A stretch of 64,000 bases of DNA from Streptomyces sp. NBC_00289 (GTDB lineage: Bacteria > Actinomycetota > Actinomycetes > Streptomycetales > Streptomycetaceae). The stretch's first letter is position 1. The number at the start of each line of letters is the position of its first letter. The stretch spans positions 5,270,001-5,334,000 of the forward strand of contig NZ_CP108046.1 in the NCBI RefSeq assembly GCF_041435115.1, in the 5' to 3' direction. The notes beneath the pieces were generated by a model. It made no database searches, was not told where the DNA came from, and saw nothing but the letters and a program-made list of their open reading frames with translations. A program made the translations under genes and the position numbers. Below are positions 7,849 to 15,003 of the stretch, in pieces.

Positions 7849-9026
7849 TGGCTGGGAAGCGCAAGTCTCGCCGTGGCTTCGGCCGGATTCGGAAGCTGCC
7901 TTCAGGGAGGTATCAGGCTCGGTACCCGGGGCCTGATGGGGTGCTGCGGCCTGCTGATCGGACGTTCGCCACGACTACGGACGCTGATCGTTGGCTCGCC
8001 AAGAAGCGCATCGAGATCGAAGATGGTCGCTGGATCGACCCGGCAGAAGGTCAGACGACGGTCCGGGAATGGTCGGCTCGCTGGCTGGCCGCAGTGTCCC
8101 CACAGCTCAAGCACAAGACACAAGCTTCATACCGATCTCTGATCAACTCGCGGATCAACCCCGTGCTTGGGGATCGCGAGCTGTCGAGCCTGCGGCCGAT
8201 CACGGTGACCGAGTGGGTCGCCCAGATGCGCACTAAGGGACTCAGCCCGTCGCGCATTCGGCAGGCGTACCGGGTGCTGTCACAGGTCATGGCTTCGGCG
8301 GTCGACAACGACCTGATCGCGCAGACGCCTTGTCGAGGTGTTCGCCTCCCTCGGATGTCGCAGACCGAGCCTCACATCCTGACTCCGCTCGAAGCCTCAC
8401 GTCTCGTGCGGAAGGCTGAGCAGCCCCACGACCTGTTGATCGCACTCCTGGCCTTCGCTGGCCTGCGAGTTGGGGAGGGGTTCGCGCTGCGTCGCAACGA
8501 TGTGGACGTCTTGGGCGGGACGGTGCTGGTCGACGAGAACCTTGCCGAGGCGAACGGCGCTCTGGTCTTCGACACACCGAAGTCTCACCAGAATCGGCTC
8601 CTGCGCGTGGCGCCCACCCTCGCGAAGCGGCTCGCGAAGCACCTGGAGACCTTGCCGGACGATGGCGATGCGCTCCTGTTCACCACGCTCGCGGGCAAGC
8701 CACTGCGCTACAACCAGTGGCGCAAGGCCTACTTCGACCCCGCCGTGTTGGGGGCCGGTCTCACCGACGTGACCCCGCACGACCTTCGGGCCTCGCACGG
8801 GACTTGGGTCGCCGACAAGTACGGTGTCATGACAGCCGCTCATCGCCTCGGGCACTCGAATGCGAGCGTGACCACTCGGCACTACGCCCGCCCAGTCGCC
8901 GGCCGCGATGACCAGGTGGCCGAAGCCTCGGACGCGTGGGTCAACGGGCACGATCACGACCGTGGGGCACGCAGCGGGCACGACGACGATGACGACGGCT
9001 TGGCGGGGGCGCTCGTACCCGTCTGA
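7848..9026 (+). CDS. int: Site-specific tyrosine integrase
   Basis: 392 residues with an N-terminal arm-binding region (RGFGRIRKLPSGRYQARYPG), a core-binding SAM-like domain (~70-160) and the catalytic domain. Catalytic residues are visible: Arg207 in AGLRVGE, His311 and Arg314 in HDLR, His336 in LGHS and Tyr346 in TRHYARPV, so it should be active. It integrates and, with Xis, excises the element at the tRNA-Ser att site, which begins 38 bases after its stop. The last 40 residues are Asp/His-rich. GGAGG at 7834-7838 supports the GTG start. Confidence 0.95.
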   Translation: MAGKRKSRRGFGRIRKLPSGRYQARYPGPDGVLRPADRTFATTTDADRWLAKKRIEIEDGRWIDPAEGQTTVREWSARWLAAVSPQLKHKTQASYRSLINSRINPVLGDRELSSLRPITVTEWVAQMRTKGLSPSRIRQAYRVLSQVMASAVDNDLIAQTPCRGVRLPRMSQTEPHILTPLEASRLVRKAEQPHDLLIALLAFAGLRVGEGFALRRNDVDVLGGTVLVDENLAEANGALVFDTPKSHQNRLLRVAPTLAKRLAKHLETLPDDGDALLFTTLAGKPLRYNQWRKAYFDPAVLGAGLTDVTPHDLRASHGTWVADKYGVMTAAHRLGHSNASVTTRHYARPVAGRDDQVAEASDAWVNGHDHDRGARSGHDDDDDGLAGALVPV

Positions 9027-9063
9027 CCTGCGGCGGAGACCTCGCCGCCCGTGATCGGCGAAA

Positions 9064-9124
9064 GGTCTTGAAAACCGTCGTGGCGCGAGTCACCGTGGGT
9101 TCAAATCCCACACCCACCGCAGGT
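9064..9124 (+). other. Right attachment site (tRNA-Ser 3' fragment)
   Basis: Repeats the anticodon arm to 3' end of the tRNA-Ser at 108, but has no 5' half, so it is not a tRNA gene. Its variable arm is two bases shorter than in the left copy. Identity continues imperfectly into the terminator that follows. Confidence 0.85.
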
Positions 9125-9127
9125 GAG

Positions 9128-9160
9128 CGGCCCCTGACCAGGTAGTGCGGTCAGGGGCCG
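9128..9160 (+). terminator. Terminator hairpin after the right att site
   Basis: CGGCCCCTGACC and GGTCAGGGGCCG form a perfect 12-bp stem with a 9-base loop. It was probably the original terminator of the tRNA-Ser before integration. Confidence 0.75.
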
Positions 9161-9213
9161 CCGTCATGCGCTCTGCCCGTGGGTGGCCGGTGTCCGGGCC
9201 GGGTGGCCGGGTT

Positions 9214-9672
9214 CTACAGCTCGTAGTCCTGGGCGAGTTGCTCCCAGGGGAGTTCTCGCAGGGTGGTCTCGGCGGCGCAGTCGGTGGGGATCTGAGGGGT
9301 GGGCTGGAACCAGACGACGGTCAGGGCGGAGCGGTACAGGTCCGGGTCGTGGGCGGGGTCCAGTGCCGTGGAGCGGAACGCGCCCACGCAGGCCACGGGC
9401 GGCAGCAGCTCCACCGGGCCCAGGGCGCCCGCGTACTGGTCCGGGAGCTCGCGCGGGGGCGGGACGAGGTGGAGCGGTGACAGCGGGAAGTCGCGTTCGG
9501 CGGTGGCCAGGAGGTCCTTGATCCGCAGGTCGTTGACGGGTCGGCAGGGGTAGCCCTCCGCTGTTCCGCCGTACGTCGAGGTGAGCCGCAGCTCGCACAG
9601 GTCGACCGGGCGGCCGGAGGAGAGGACGACACCGGTCAGGGACATGGTCCGCGTTCTGGGGCGCCGCTCCAT
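9214..9672 (-). CDS. Conserved hypothetical protein beside the primase-polymerase gene
   Basis: 152 residues from ATG 9672 or 143 from an ATG at 9645 (MSLTGVVLSSGRPVDLCEL). Soluble, Pro/Leu-rich, with VVWFQPTPQIPTD and LPWEQLAQDYEL near the end. No known domain is recognised. It starts 16 bases after the stop of the Prim-Pol gene on the same strand and is likely cotranscribed. Confidence 0.65.
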   Translation of the reverse strand: MERRPRTRTMSLTGVVLSSGRPVDLCELRLTSTYGGTAEGYPCRPVNDLRIKDLLATAERDFPLSPLHLVPPPRELPDQYAGALGPVELLPPVACVGAFRSTALDPAHDPDLYRSALTVVWFQPTPQIPTDCAAETTLRELPWEQLAQDYEL

Positions 9673-9688
9673 AACGGTCCGGTGGATG

Positions 9689-10555
9689 TCATGGCCGCGG
9701 CCCTGTCATCCGTGCCGCCGAGGCGATCGTCGCGCGGGCCTCGCGTTCGGTCAGGCCGGTGCCCCGGGCCGCCTCGACGAGGGGTTCGACGAGGTCGGGG
9801 CCGATGCCGTTCTCGTACGCACGGCAAGCCGCCCAGAACAGACGGGTGTTGCGCTGGCCCTCGTGCGCGGCGAGGACGAACTGGACGAGGCCCTGGCCGT
9901 GCCCGCCGGCCGACATCGGGGTGGGGTGATGTGCACGGGGTGGGGGGAGCAGCAGGCGCAGCAGGGCGGGCGGACAGGGTGCGGGGGCCAGGTGGGCGGA
10001 GCCGGGGGCGGTGGCGTAGCTGCCGTGTTCCGTGCGGGAGCCGGGGCCCACCAGGTAGCCGCCCGCGCCCCGGATGTCGATGCCGGGGGCCAGCCGGCCG
10101 GCCGAGTTGGGGACGACGGTGTCCGGCGGGCCGCTCAGCCAGAGGTGGCGGCCGCCGCTGGGGGTCAGGACGATGACCGTGGCGGGGATCGTGAAGAGGT
10201 GGCGCAGGGCGAGTTCGCGCAGGGCGGCGGAGGAGTCCGTGCCCGACTTGGTGTCCAGGTCGATGCCGATCAGGTGGTAGGGGGGCAGGCCGCACGCGAT
10301 GCCGTAGCCCGTGGCCCAGGGGGCCGCGGCGAACAGTTCGCGGATGCGCGCCGGGTCGGTGGAGGCGTCGTAGACCCCGTGGCCCGGGCGGCCGCATTCG
10401 CCGTGGCAGGGGGCGGGGTCCGGGAGGTCGCGGTGCGGGGAGCGCAGGGCCGGGAGCTTCGTCCGGGACAGGGGGATGACGGCCAGGCCGCCTTCGGCGG
10501 CGGACAGGGCGTGAGCGAGGGCCAGCGTCGTGGCCTGCCGGTCGGTGGTGGCCAT
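9689..10555 (-). CDS. Bifunctional DNA primase/polymerase (Prim-Pol) domain protein
   Basis: 288 residues. The archaeo-eukaryotic primase-like fold is indicated by IPLSRTKLPAL, a Cys/His segment (CHGECGRPGHGVYDAS), TGYGIACG and the catalytic acidic pair in IGIDLDTK (Asp99, Asp101), followed by GGRHLWL and RGAGGYLVGPGS. Stand-alone members in actinomycetes are often linked to plasmids or integrative elements. It lies just outside the right att copy, so it is chromosomal or belongs to an older insertion in the same tRNA. Confidence 0.85.
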   Translation of the reverse strand: MATTDRQATTLALAHALSAAEGGLAVIPLSRTKLPALRSPHRDLPDPAPCHGECGRPGHGVYDASTDPARIRELFAAAPWATGYGIACGLPPYHLIGIDLDTKSGTDSSAALRELALRHLFTIPATVIVLTPSGGRHLWLSGPPDTVVPNSAGRLAPGIDIRGAGGYLVGPGSRTEHGSYATAPGSAHLAPAPCPPALLRLLLPPPRAHHPTPMSAGGHGQGLVQFVLAAHEGQRNTRLFWAACRAYENGIGPDLVEPLVEAARGTGLTEREARATIASAARMTGPRP

Positions 10556-10922
10556 ACCTCCATGTTCGTACGTACGTTCGAAAAAGGGAAGGGGGAGTGG
10601 GGTCGACGCGCCGATGCGGTCGAATTGGCCGGAAATCTGCCGGAACGCTTCGCCTCATGCGGGACCTGGGTCGAGGCCGCCCGACTCGTTCCGTCGTGCC
10701 CTGACCTGCGGCTCAAGTGGCAGAAGGGGGTTTATCGACTTGTCATCACGCTTGAGGGCGAATAACGGCTTCTGGGGTGGTTCGCCGGGGATTCGGTGGG
10801 CAACTCTGGATTCGCGACGTCGTGCACAGCGCCGGGACGGTCGGCCAACTGCCCTGGTCCAAGCCGTACTTCACGCACTTCCGGCAGCAAGGCCGGTGCG
10901 TAACGTGTTCTGGAGGAACAAC
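10556..10922. other. Intergenic stretch without a recognisable gene
   Basis: 367 bases between divergent genes. Open frames here are short and show no protein-like composition. The sequence is less GC-biased near 10700-10800, as expected for promoters; no defined site is claimed. Confidence 0.5.
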
Positions 10923-11237
10923 ATGGCAAGCATCCGTACCGCCCGCGTCATCGCCGCCGTCTCCGCCCTTCCGCTCGCGGTCGCCCTCTTCGCCGGCGTC
11001 GCGGCGGCGGACAACGGCGCCTTCGCGGACGACGGATCGAACGCGGGCGTGGCGACCGTCAGCGGCAGCGGGGTCGGGCACGACAACAGGGGCAACTCGT
11101 CCACCACGCAACAGCAGGCGGTCGGCTCCGGCGCCTCGACCCAGAGCAACACCGCCCAGGTCAACGGCTCCGCGTTCACGGCCATCAACCAGGGGAACAA
11201 CAACACGTCCGTCAACTTCACCCCGCTGTGGTGGTGA
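10923..11237 (+). CDS. Small secreted Asn/Ser/Gln-rich protein
   Basis: 104 residues with a Sec signal peptide (ARVIAAVSALPLAVALFAGVAAA, cut after AAA). The mature part is rich in Asn, Ser, Thr, Gln and Gly in short alternating stretches (GHDNRGNSSTTQQQAVG, QSNTAQVNGSAFTAINQGNN) ending FTPLWW. Such composition suggests beta-strand stacking similar to curli-type or other surface fibre proteins, but this is a guess from composition. TTCTGGAGGAAC precedes the ATG. Confidence 0.7.
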   Translation: MASIRTARVIAAVSALPLAVALFAGVAAADNGAFADDGSNAGVATVSGSGVGHDNRGNSSTTQQQAVGSGASTQSNTAQVNGSAFTAINQGNNNTSVNFTPLWW

Positions 11238-11458
11238 TCTGAGGGGGTCGGGAGGGCCCGGCCCGGGGGGCGTTCTCCGGGGGTGCAACGCGTCCGTGCG
11301 GCGGTGCTTCGGCGCCGCCGCACAGGCGTTTCCGCCTGCGGAAGACGGTGTCACGGGGTGTGGATCCGACTGGGCGGCAGCGTATTGACAGGCTGCCATA
11401 TCTGACGGACAGTCAGAAACCCTGTGGAACAACGACATCCGGAGGGCAGGCCCGGACC

Positions 11459-12511
11459 ATGGAGCGCGACGATCACGACGACCGGAACCATCGCGACAAC
11501 GCCGAGAATCACGACCGTCGAGACGACCACGACCGTCACGAGGGCCACAGCCGTCGCGAGGACCATGGCCGTCACGATGCTCACGACGCCCTCGGCGTGC
11601 GACTGAAGGCCTTCGAAGGCCGGCCGGCCGCCGTGGCCGGCCGGGGCCGGGACCCCGTCAACCTGCCCATGATCCGCCACTGGTGCGAGGCGATGGGCGA
11701 CACCGCCCCGGCGTACACCGGCCCCGACGCCGTCGCCCCGCCCACCATGCTCCAGGCGTGGACGATGGGCGGCCTCTCCGGGCACGCGGGGCGCTCCGGG
11801 CCGTACGACGAACTGCTCGGCCTGCTCGACGAGGCCGGCTGCACCTCGGTCGTCGCCACCGACTGCGAGCAGGAGTACCCGCGCCCCCTGCGCCCCGGCG
11901 ACGAGGTCACGTTCGACGCGGTGATCGAGTCGGTGTCGGGGCGGAAGACGACGAAGCTCGGCACCGGGTACTTCGTCACGACCCGCATGGACGTCCGGGT
12001 CGGCCCCGACCTCGTGGGGACGCACCGCTTCCGCATCCTCAAGTACGCCCCGGCGGTCCGGAGCCCGAAGACCGCCGCCCGCCGCCCCCGGCCCGTCGTC
12101 AACCGCGACAACGCCGGCTTCTGGGAGGGCGTCCGGCACCACCGGCTGCTCATCCAGCGCTGCACCGGCTGCGGAACCCCGCGCCACCCCTGGCTCCCCG
12201 GCTGCAACGCCTGCGGTTGCCCGGACTGGGACACCGTCGAGGCGAGCGGCGAGGGGACCGTCTACTCGTACGTCGTCATGCACCACCCGCCGTTCCCCGC
12301 CTTCACCCCGGCATCCGACCAGGGTGCCGACGCGGCGGGGCCGTACGCGGTCGGGCTGATCGAGCTGGCGGAGGGCGTGCGGATGATCAGCAACGTGACC
12401 GGAGTGCCGTACGACAAAGTCCGGATCGGCATGCCCGTGCGGCTCGAGTTCCAGTCGTACGACGAGGAGTTGGTGCTTCCCGTCTTCCGGTCCTGCGAGG
12501 CCGTGGCATGA
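11459..12511 (+). CDS. MaoC-like N-terminal / DUF35 OB-fold protein (ChsH2-like)
   Basis: 350 residues. After an odd leader, residues ~45-200 form a MaoC hot-dog domain (DPVNLPMIRHWCEAMGD), then a DUF35 module with a zinc ribbon (CTGC...CNACG) and an OB-fold (GTVYSYVVMHHPPFP). ChsH2 of mycobacteria has this domain order; it pairs with ChsH1 to hydrate an enoyl-CoA and recruits the aldolase Ltp2. The next two genes encode exactly those partners. The first ~43 residues are almost entirely His, Asp, Arg, Glu and Asn; translation could instead begin at GTG 11598. Confidence 0.85.
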   Translation: MERDDHDDRNHRDNAENHDRRDDHDRHEGHSRREDHGRHDAHDALGVRLKAFEGRPAAVAGRGRDPVNLPMIRHWCEAMGDTAPAYTGPDAVAPPTMLQAWTMGGLSGHAGRSGPYDELLGLLDEAGCTSVVATDCEQEYPRPLRPGDEVTFDAVIESVSGRKTTKLGTGYFVTTRMDVRVGPDLVGTHRFRILKYAPAVRSPKTAARRPRPVVNRDNAGFWEGVRHHRLLIQRCTGCGTPRHPWLPGCNACGCPDWDTVEASGEGTVYSYVVMHHPPFPAFTPASDQGADAAGPYAVGLIELAEGVRMISNVTGVPYDKVRIGMPVRLEFQSYDEELVLPVFRSCEAVA

Positions 12512-12903
12512 GGCCGGGCGACGAGTTGCCCCCGCTGGAGATCCCGGTCACCCGCACGCTGATCGTCGCGGGCGCCATCGCCTCACGCGACTACCAGGAC
12601 GTCCACCACGACGCGGAGGCGGCCCGGCGGAAGGGCTCTCCCGACGTCTTCATGAACATCCTCACGACGAACGGCCTGGTCGGCCGCTACATCACGGACC
12701 ACATCGGGCCCGGCGCGACCCTCCGCAAGGTGGCCATCCGGCTGGGCGCCCCCAACCACCCGGGCGACACCATGGTGTTGCGGGGCACGGTCGAGACGGT
12801 CGACGGCGGGACGGCGACGGTGCGGGTCGTCGGCGCGAACGGCATCGGCACCCATGTGACCGGCACGGTGACGGTCACCCTCCCGACAGGGGAAGCGGGA
12901 TGA
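12508..12903 (+). CDS. MaoC-family hydratase subunit (ChsH1-like)
   Basis: 131 residues, a single hot-dog fold: VTRTLIVAGAIASRDYQDVHHD carries the catalytic Asp and His of MaoC hydratases (RDYQDVHHD), and GDTMVLRGTVETVDGG the later strands. It overlaps the upstream and downstream genes by four bases each (ATGA), indicating one operon and tight stoichiometry. Expected role: catalytic half of the enoyl-CoA hydratase with the ChsH2-like protein. Confidence 0.85.
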   Translation: MRPGDELPPLEIPVTRTLIVAGAIASRDYQDVHHDAEAARRKGSPDVFMNILTTNGLVGRYITDHIGPGATLRKVAIRLGAPNHPGDTMVLRGTVETVDGGTATVRVVGANGIGTHVTGTVTVTLPTGEAG

Positions 12904-14066
12904 GCGTACGCGGCCGGGACAGCCTCGGCGGACGGGCGGCCGTCGTCGGCATCGGGGCCACCGAGTTCTCCAAGGACTCGGGACGCAGCGAGCTGCGGCT
13001 GGCGACGGAGGCGGTGCGGGCCGCGCTCGACGACGCGGGGCTGACGCCGGCGGACGTGGACGGGCTGGTCACCTTCACGATGGACACCAGCCCGGAGATC
13101 ACCGTGGCCCAGGCCTGCGGGATGGGCGACCTCTCCTTCTTCTCCCGCGTGCACTACGGCGGCGGGGCGGCCTGCGCGACCGTCCAGCAGGCGGCGCTCG
13201 CCGTCGCCTCCGGCGTGGCCGAGGTGGTGGTCTGCTACCGCGCCTTCAACGAGCGGTCGGGACGCCGGTTCGGCTCCGGAGTGCAGCACCGCGAACCGTC
13301 CGCCGAGGGCGCCGCGCTCGGCTGGTCCCTCCCCTTCGGGCTGCTCACGCCGGCCTCCTGGGTGGCGATGGCGGCCCAGCGCTATCTGCACGCCCACGGA
13401 CTGACCCCGGAGGCGTTCGGGCACGTGGCCGTCGTGGACCGCGGGTACGCGGCGACCAACCCGGCCGCCTGGTTCCACGGCCGGCCGATCACCCTCGCCG
13501 ACCACGCGGCCTCCCGCTGGATCGTCGAGCCGCTGCGCCTGCTGGACTGCTGTCAGGAGACCGACGGCGGCCAGGCCCTCGTGGTCACCTCCCTGGAGCG
13601 GGCCCGCGACCTGCCCCACCCGCCCGCCGTCGTCGCCGCGGCCGCGCAGGGCGCGGGGCGCGGACAGGAGCAGATGACCAGCTTCTACCGCGACGACCTG
13701 ACCGGCCTGCCCGAGATGGGCGTCGTCGCCCGCCAGCTGTGGCGCACCTCCGGCCTCGGCCCGGCCGACATCGACGTGGGCATCCTGTACGACCACTTCA
13801 CCCCGTTCGTGCTCATGCAGCTGGAGGAGTTCGGCTTCTGCGCCGCGGGAGAGGCGGCCGGCTTCGTGGCCGAGCGGCGGCTGCCCCTCAACACCCACGG
13901 AGGACAGCTCGGGGAGGCGTACCTGCACGGCATGAACGGGATCGCGGAGGGCGTACGGCAGATCCGGGGGACGGCGGTGAACCAGATACCGGGTGCCGGA
14001 CGAGTCCTGGTCACGGCGGGGACCGGGGTGCCGACATCGGGGCTGGTGCTGACGGCTGCCGGGTGA
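12900..14066 (+). CDS. Thiolase-fold lipid-transfer protein / aldolase (Ltp2-like)
   Basis: 388 residues with the thiolase fold (AAVVGIGATEFSKDSGRSE at the start, HYGGGAACATVQQA at the usual nucleophile elbow). The catalytic Cys of true thiolases is not evident, and YDHFTPFVL plus NTHGGQLGEAYLHG match SCP-x/Ltp2-type enzymes that do retro-aldol cleavage. In mycobacteria Ltp2 cleaves the hydrated sterol side-chain CoA ester made by ChsH1-ChsH2. The substrate here is unknown; the operon order is the same. Confidence 0.85.
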   Translation: MSVRGRDSLGGRAAVVGIGATEFSKDSGRSELRLATEAVRAALDDAGLTPADVDGLVTFTMDTSPEITVAQACGMGDLSFFSRVHYGGGAACATVQQAALAVASGVAEVVVCYRAFNERSGRRFGSGVQHREPSAEGAALGWSLPFGLLTPASWVAMAAQRYLHAHGLTPEAFGHVAVVDRGYAATNPAAWFHGRPITLADHAASRWIVEPLRLLDCCQETDGGQALVVTSLERARDLPHPPAVVAAAAQGAGRGQEQMTSFYRDDLTGLPEMGVVARQLWRTSGLGPADIDVGILYDHFTPFVLMQLEEFGFCAAGEAAGFVAERRLPLNTHGGQLGEAYLHGMNGIAEGVRQIRGTAVNQIPGAGRVLVTAGTGVPTSGLVLTAAG

Positions 14067-14269
14067 GGTGGCGGGGATGAGGTGGGTGGGGGTGCCGTGA
14101 GAGGAGGGGGACTCGTCCGGGTGACCCTACGGGTGAACCCGCAGTACCTGTCGTCCGTACGTCCACCTTCAGGAGGTGCAGCCGACCCCAGCCCTACAAC
14201 CTGAGGCGGACGCGTCTTCGGCACCTGCGGCCGATCCGCCGGAAGGCACCCCCCTCATAACTTGGAGTC

Positions 14270-14836
14270 ATGACCACACCCGTCTGCACCAGCGCTTCGA
14301 ACGTCGTGACGCGGGCGACGCAGACCCGCCCGCACCCGGCCTATCCCACGTTCTCCTCCTACGTGAGGGCCCGCCAGCCCGTGCTGCTGCGCACCGCCCG
14401 GTCGCTCACCGCGAATCCGAGCGACGCCGAGGACCTGTTGCAGACCGCGCTCACCAAGACGTACGTCGCCTGGGAGCGGATCGAGGACCACCGTGCCCTG
14501 GACGGGTATGTGCGCCGGGCGCTGCTGAACACCCGGACGTCACAGTGGCGCAAGCGCAAGGTCGACGAGTTCGCCTGCGACGAACTGCCCGAGCCGGAAC
14601 CGATGCCGGCCGGGGACGACCCGGCGGAGCGGCAGGCGCTGCGGGACGCGATGTGGCGGGCGATCATGAAGCTGCCCGACCGGCAGCGGGCGATGGTCGT
14701 CCTGCGGTACTACGAGGACCTGAGCGAGGTCCAGACGGCGGAGGTGCTCGGCGTGTCGGTGGGCACGGTGAAGTCGGCGGTGTCGCGGGCCCTGGGGAAA
14801 CTCCGTGAGGACGCCGAGCTGGGCCTGGCCCGGTAG
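14270..14836 (+). CDS. ECF-type RNA polymerase sigma factor (SigE-family)
   Basis: 188 residues with region 2 (YVRARQPVLLRTARSLTANPSDAEDLLQ) and region 4 (LPDRQRAMVVLRYYEDLSE, then a VLGVSVGTVKSAVSRAL helix-turn-helix). The acidic linker between them is short and no C-terminal extension is present. No anti-sigma gene is next to it. Target promoters are unknown. Confidence 0.9.
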   Translation: MTTPVCTSASNVVTRATQTRPHPAYPTFSSYVRARQPVLLRTARSLTANPSDAEDLLQTALTKTYVAWERIEDHRALDGYVRRALLNTRTSQWRKRKVDEFACDELPEPEPMPAGDDPAERQALRDAMWRAIMKLPDRQRAMVVLRYYEDLSEVQTAEVLGVSVGTVKSAVSRALGKLREDAELGLAR

Positions 14837-14927
14837 GAACCGTTCAGAAACCGTCCGTATGTCCCGCGGGGGTAGCTCCTCCCCGTTGTGAACGCAACGT
14901 GACGTGATCGATCACCCGGTCCTAGTG

Positions 14928-14945
14928 ACATACCACGTGGTATGT
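14928..14945. promoter_or_regulatory. Perfect 18-bp palindrome, probable operator of the acyl-CoA ligase gene
   Basis: ACATACCACGTGGTATGT is a perfect palindrome about 60 bases before the ligase start. The size and symmetry fit a TetR-family dimer site; fatty-acid and acyl-CoA genes are often controlled by such repressors with acyl-CoA ligands. No adjacent regulator gene is present. Confidence 0.6.
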
Positions 14946-15003
14946 GCGCAGAATCAGCGCGACCCTTACTACCGCGTAGGCAATGTCGCCCCGGGAGGAC
15001 GCC

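Larger units (their letters stand above)
137..9124 (+). mobile_element. AICE (pSAM2-type integrative conjugative element) in tRNA-Ser
   Basis: A ~60-bp imperfect repeat of the tRNA-Ser 3' half bounds a module order typical of actinomycete integrative and conjugative elements: FtsK/SpoIIIE-type transfer ATPase, small spread-type genes, DUF2637 membrane protein, RepSA-like initiator, excisionase, tyrosine integrase next to the right att copy. The left end carries genes not typical of the family: an unknown ORF, a 150-bp palindrome and a truncated XRE regulator. The transfer ATPase has lost its N-terminus, so excision and replication may still work while transfer is doubtful (inference). Confidence 0.9.

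Noticed and set aside
9064..9124. Second tRNA-Ser gene
   Set aside because: Only the 3' half is present; no acceptor 5' strand or D-arm. It is an att repeat.
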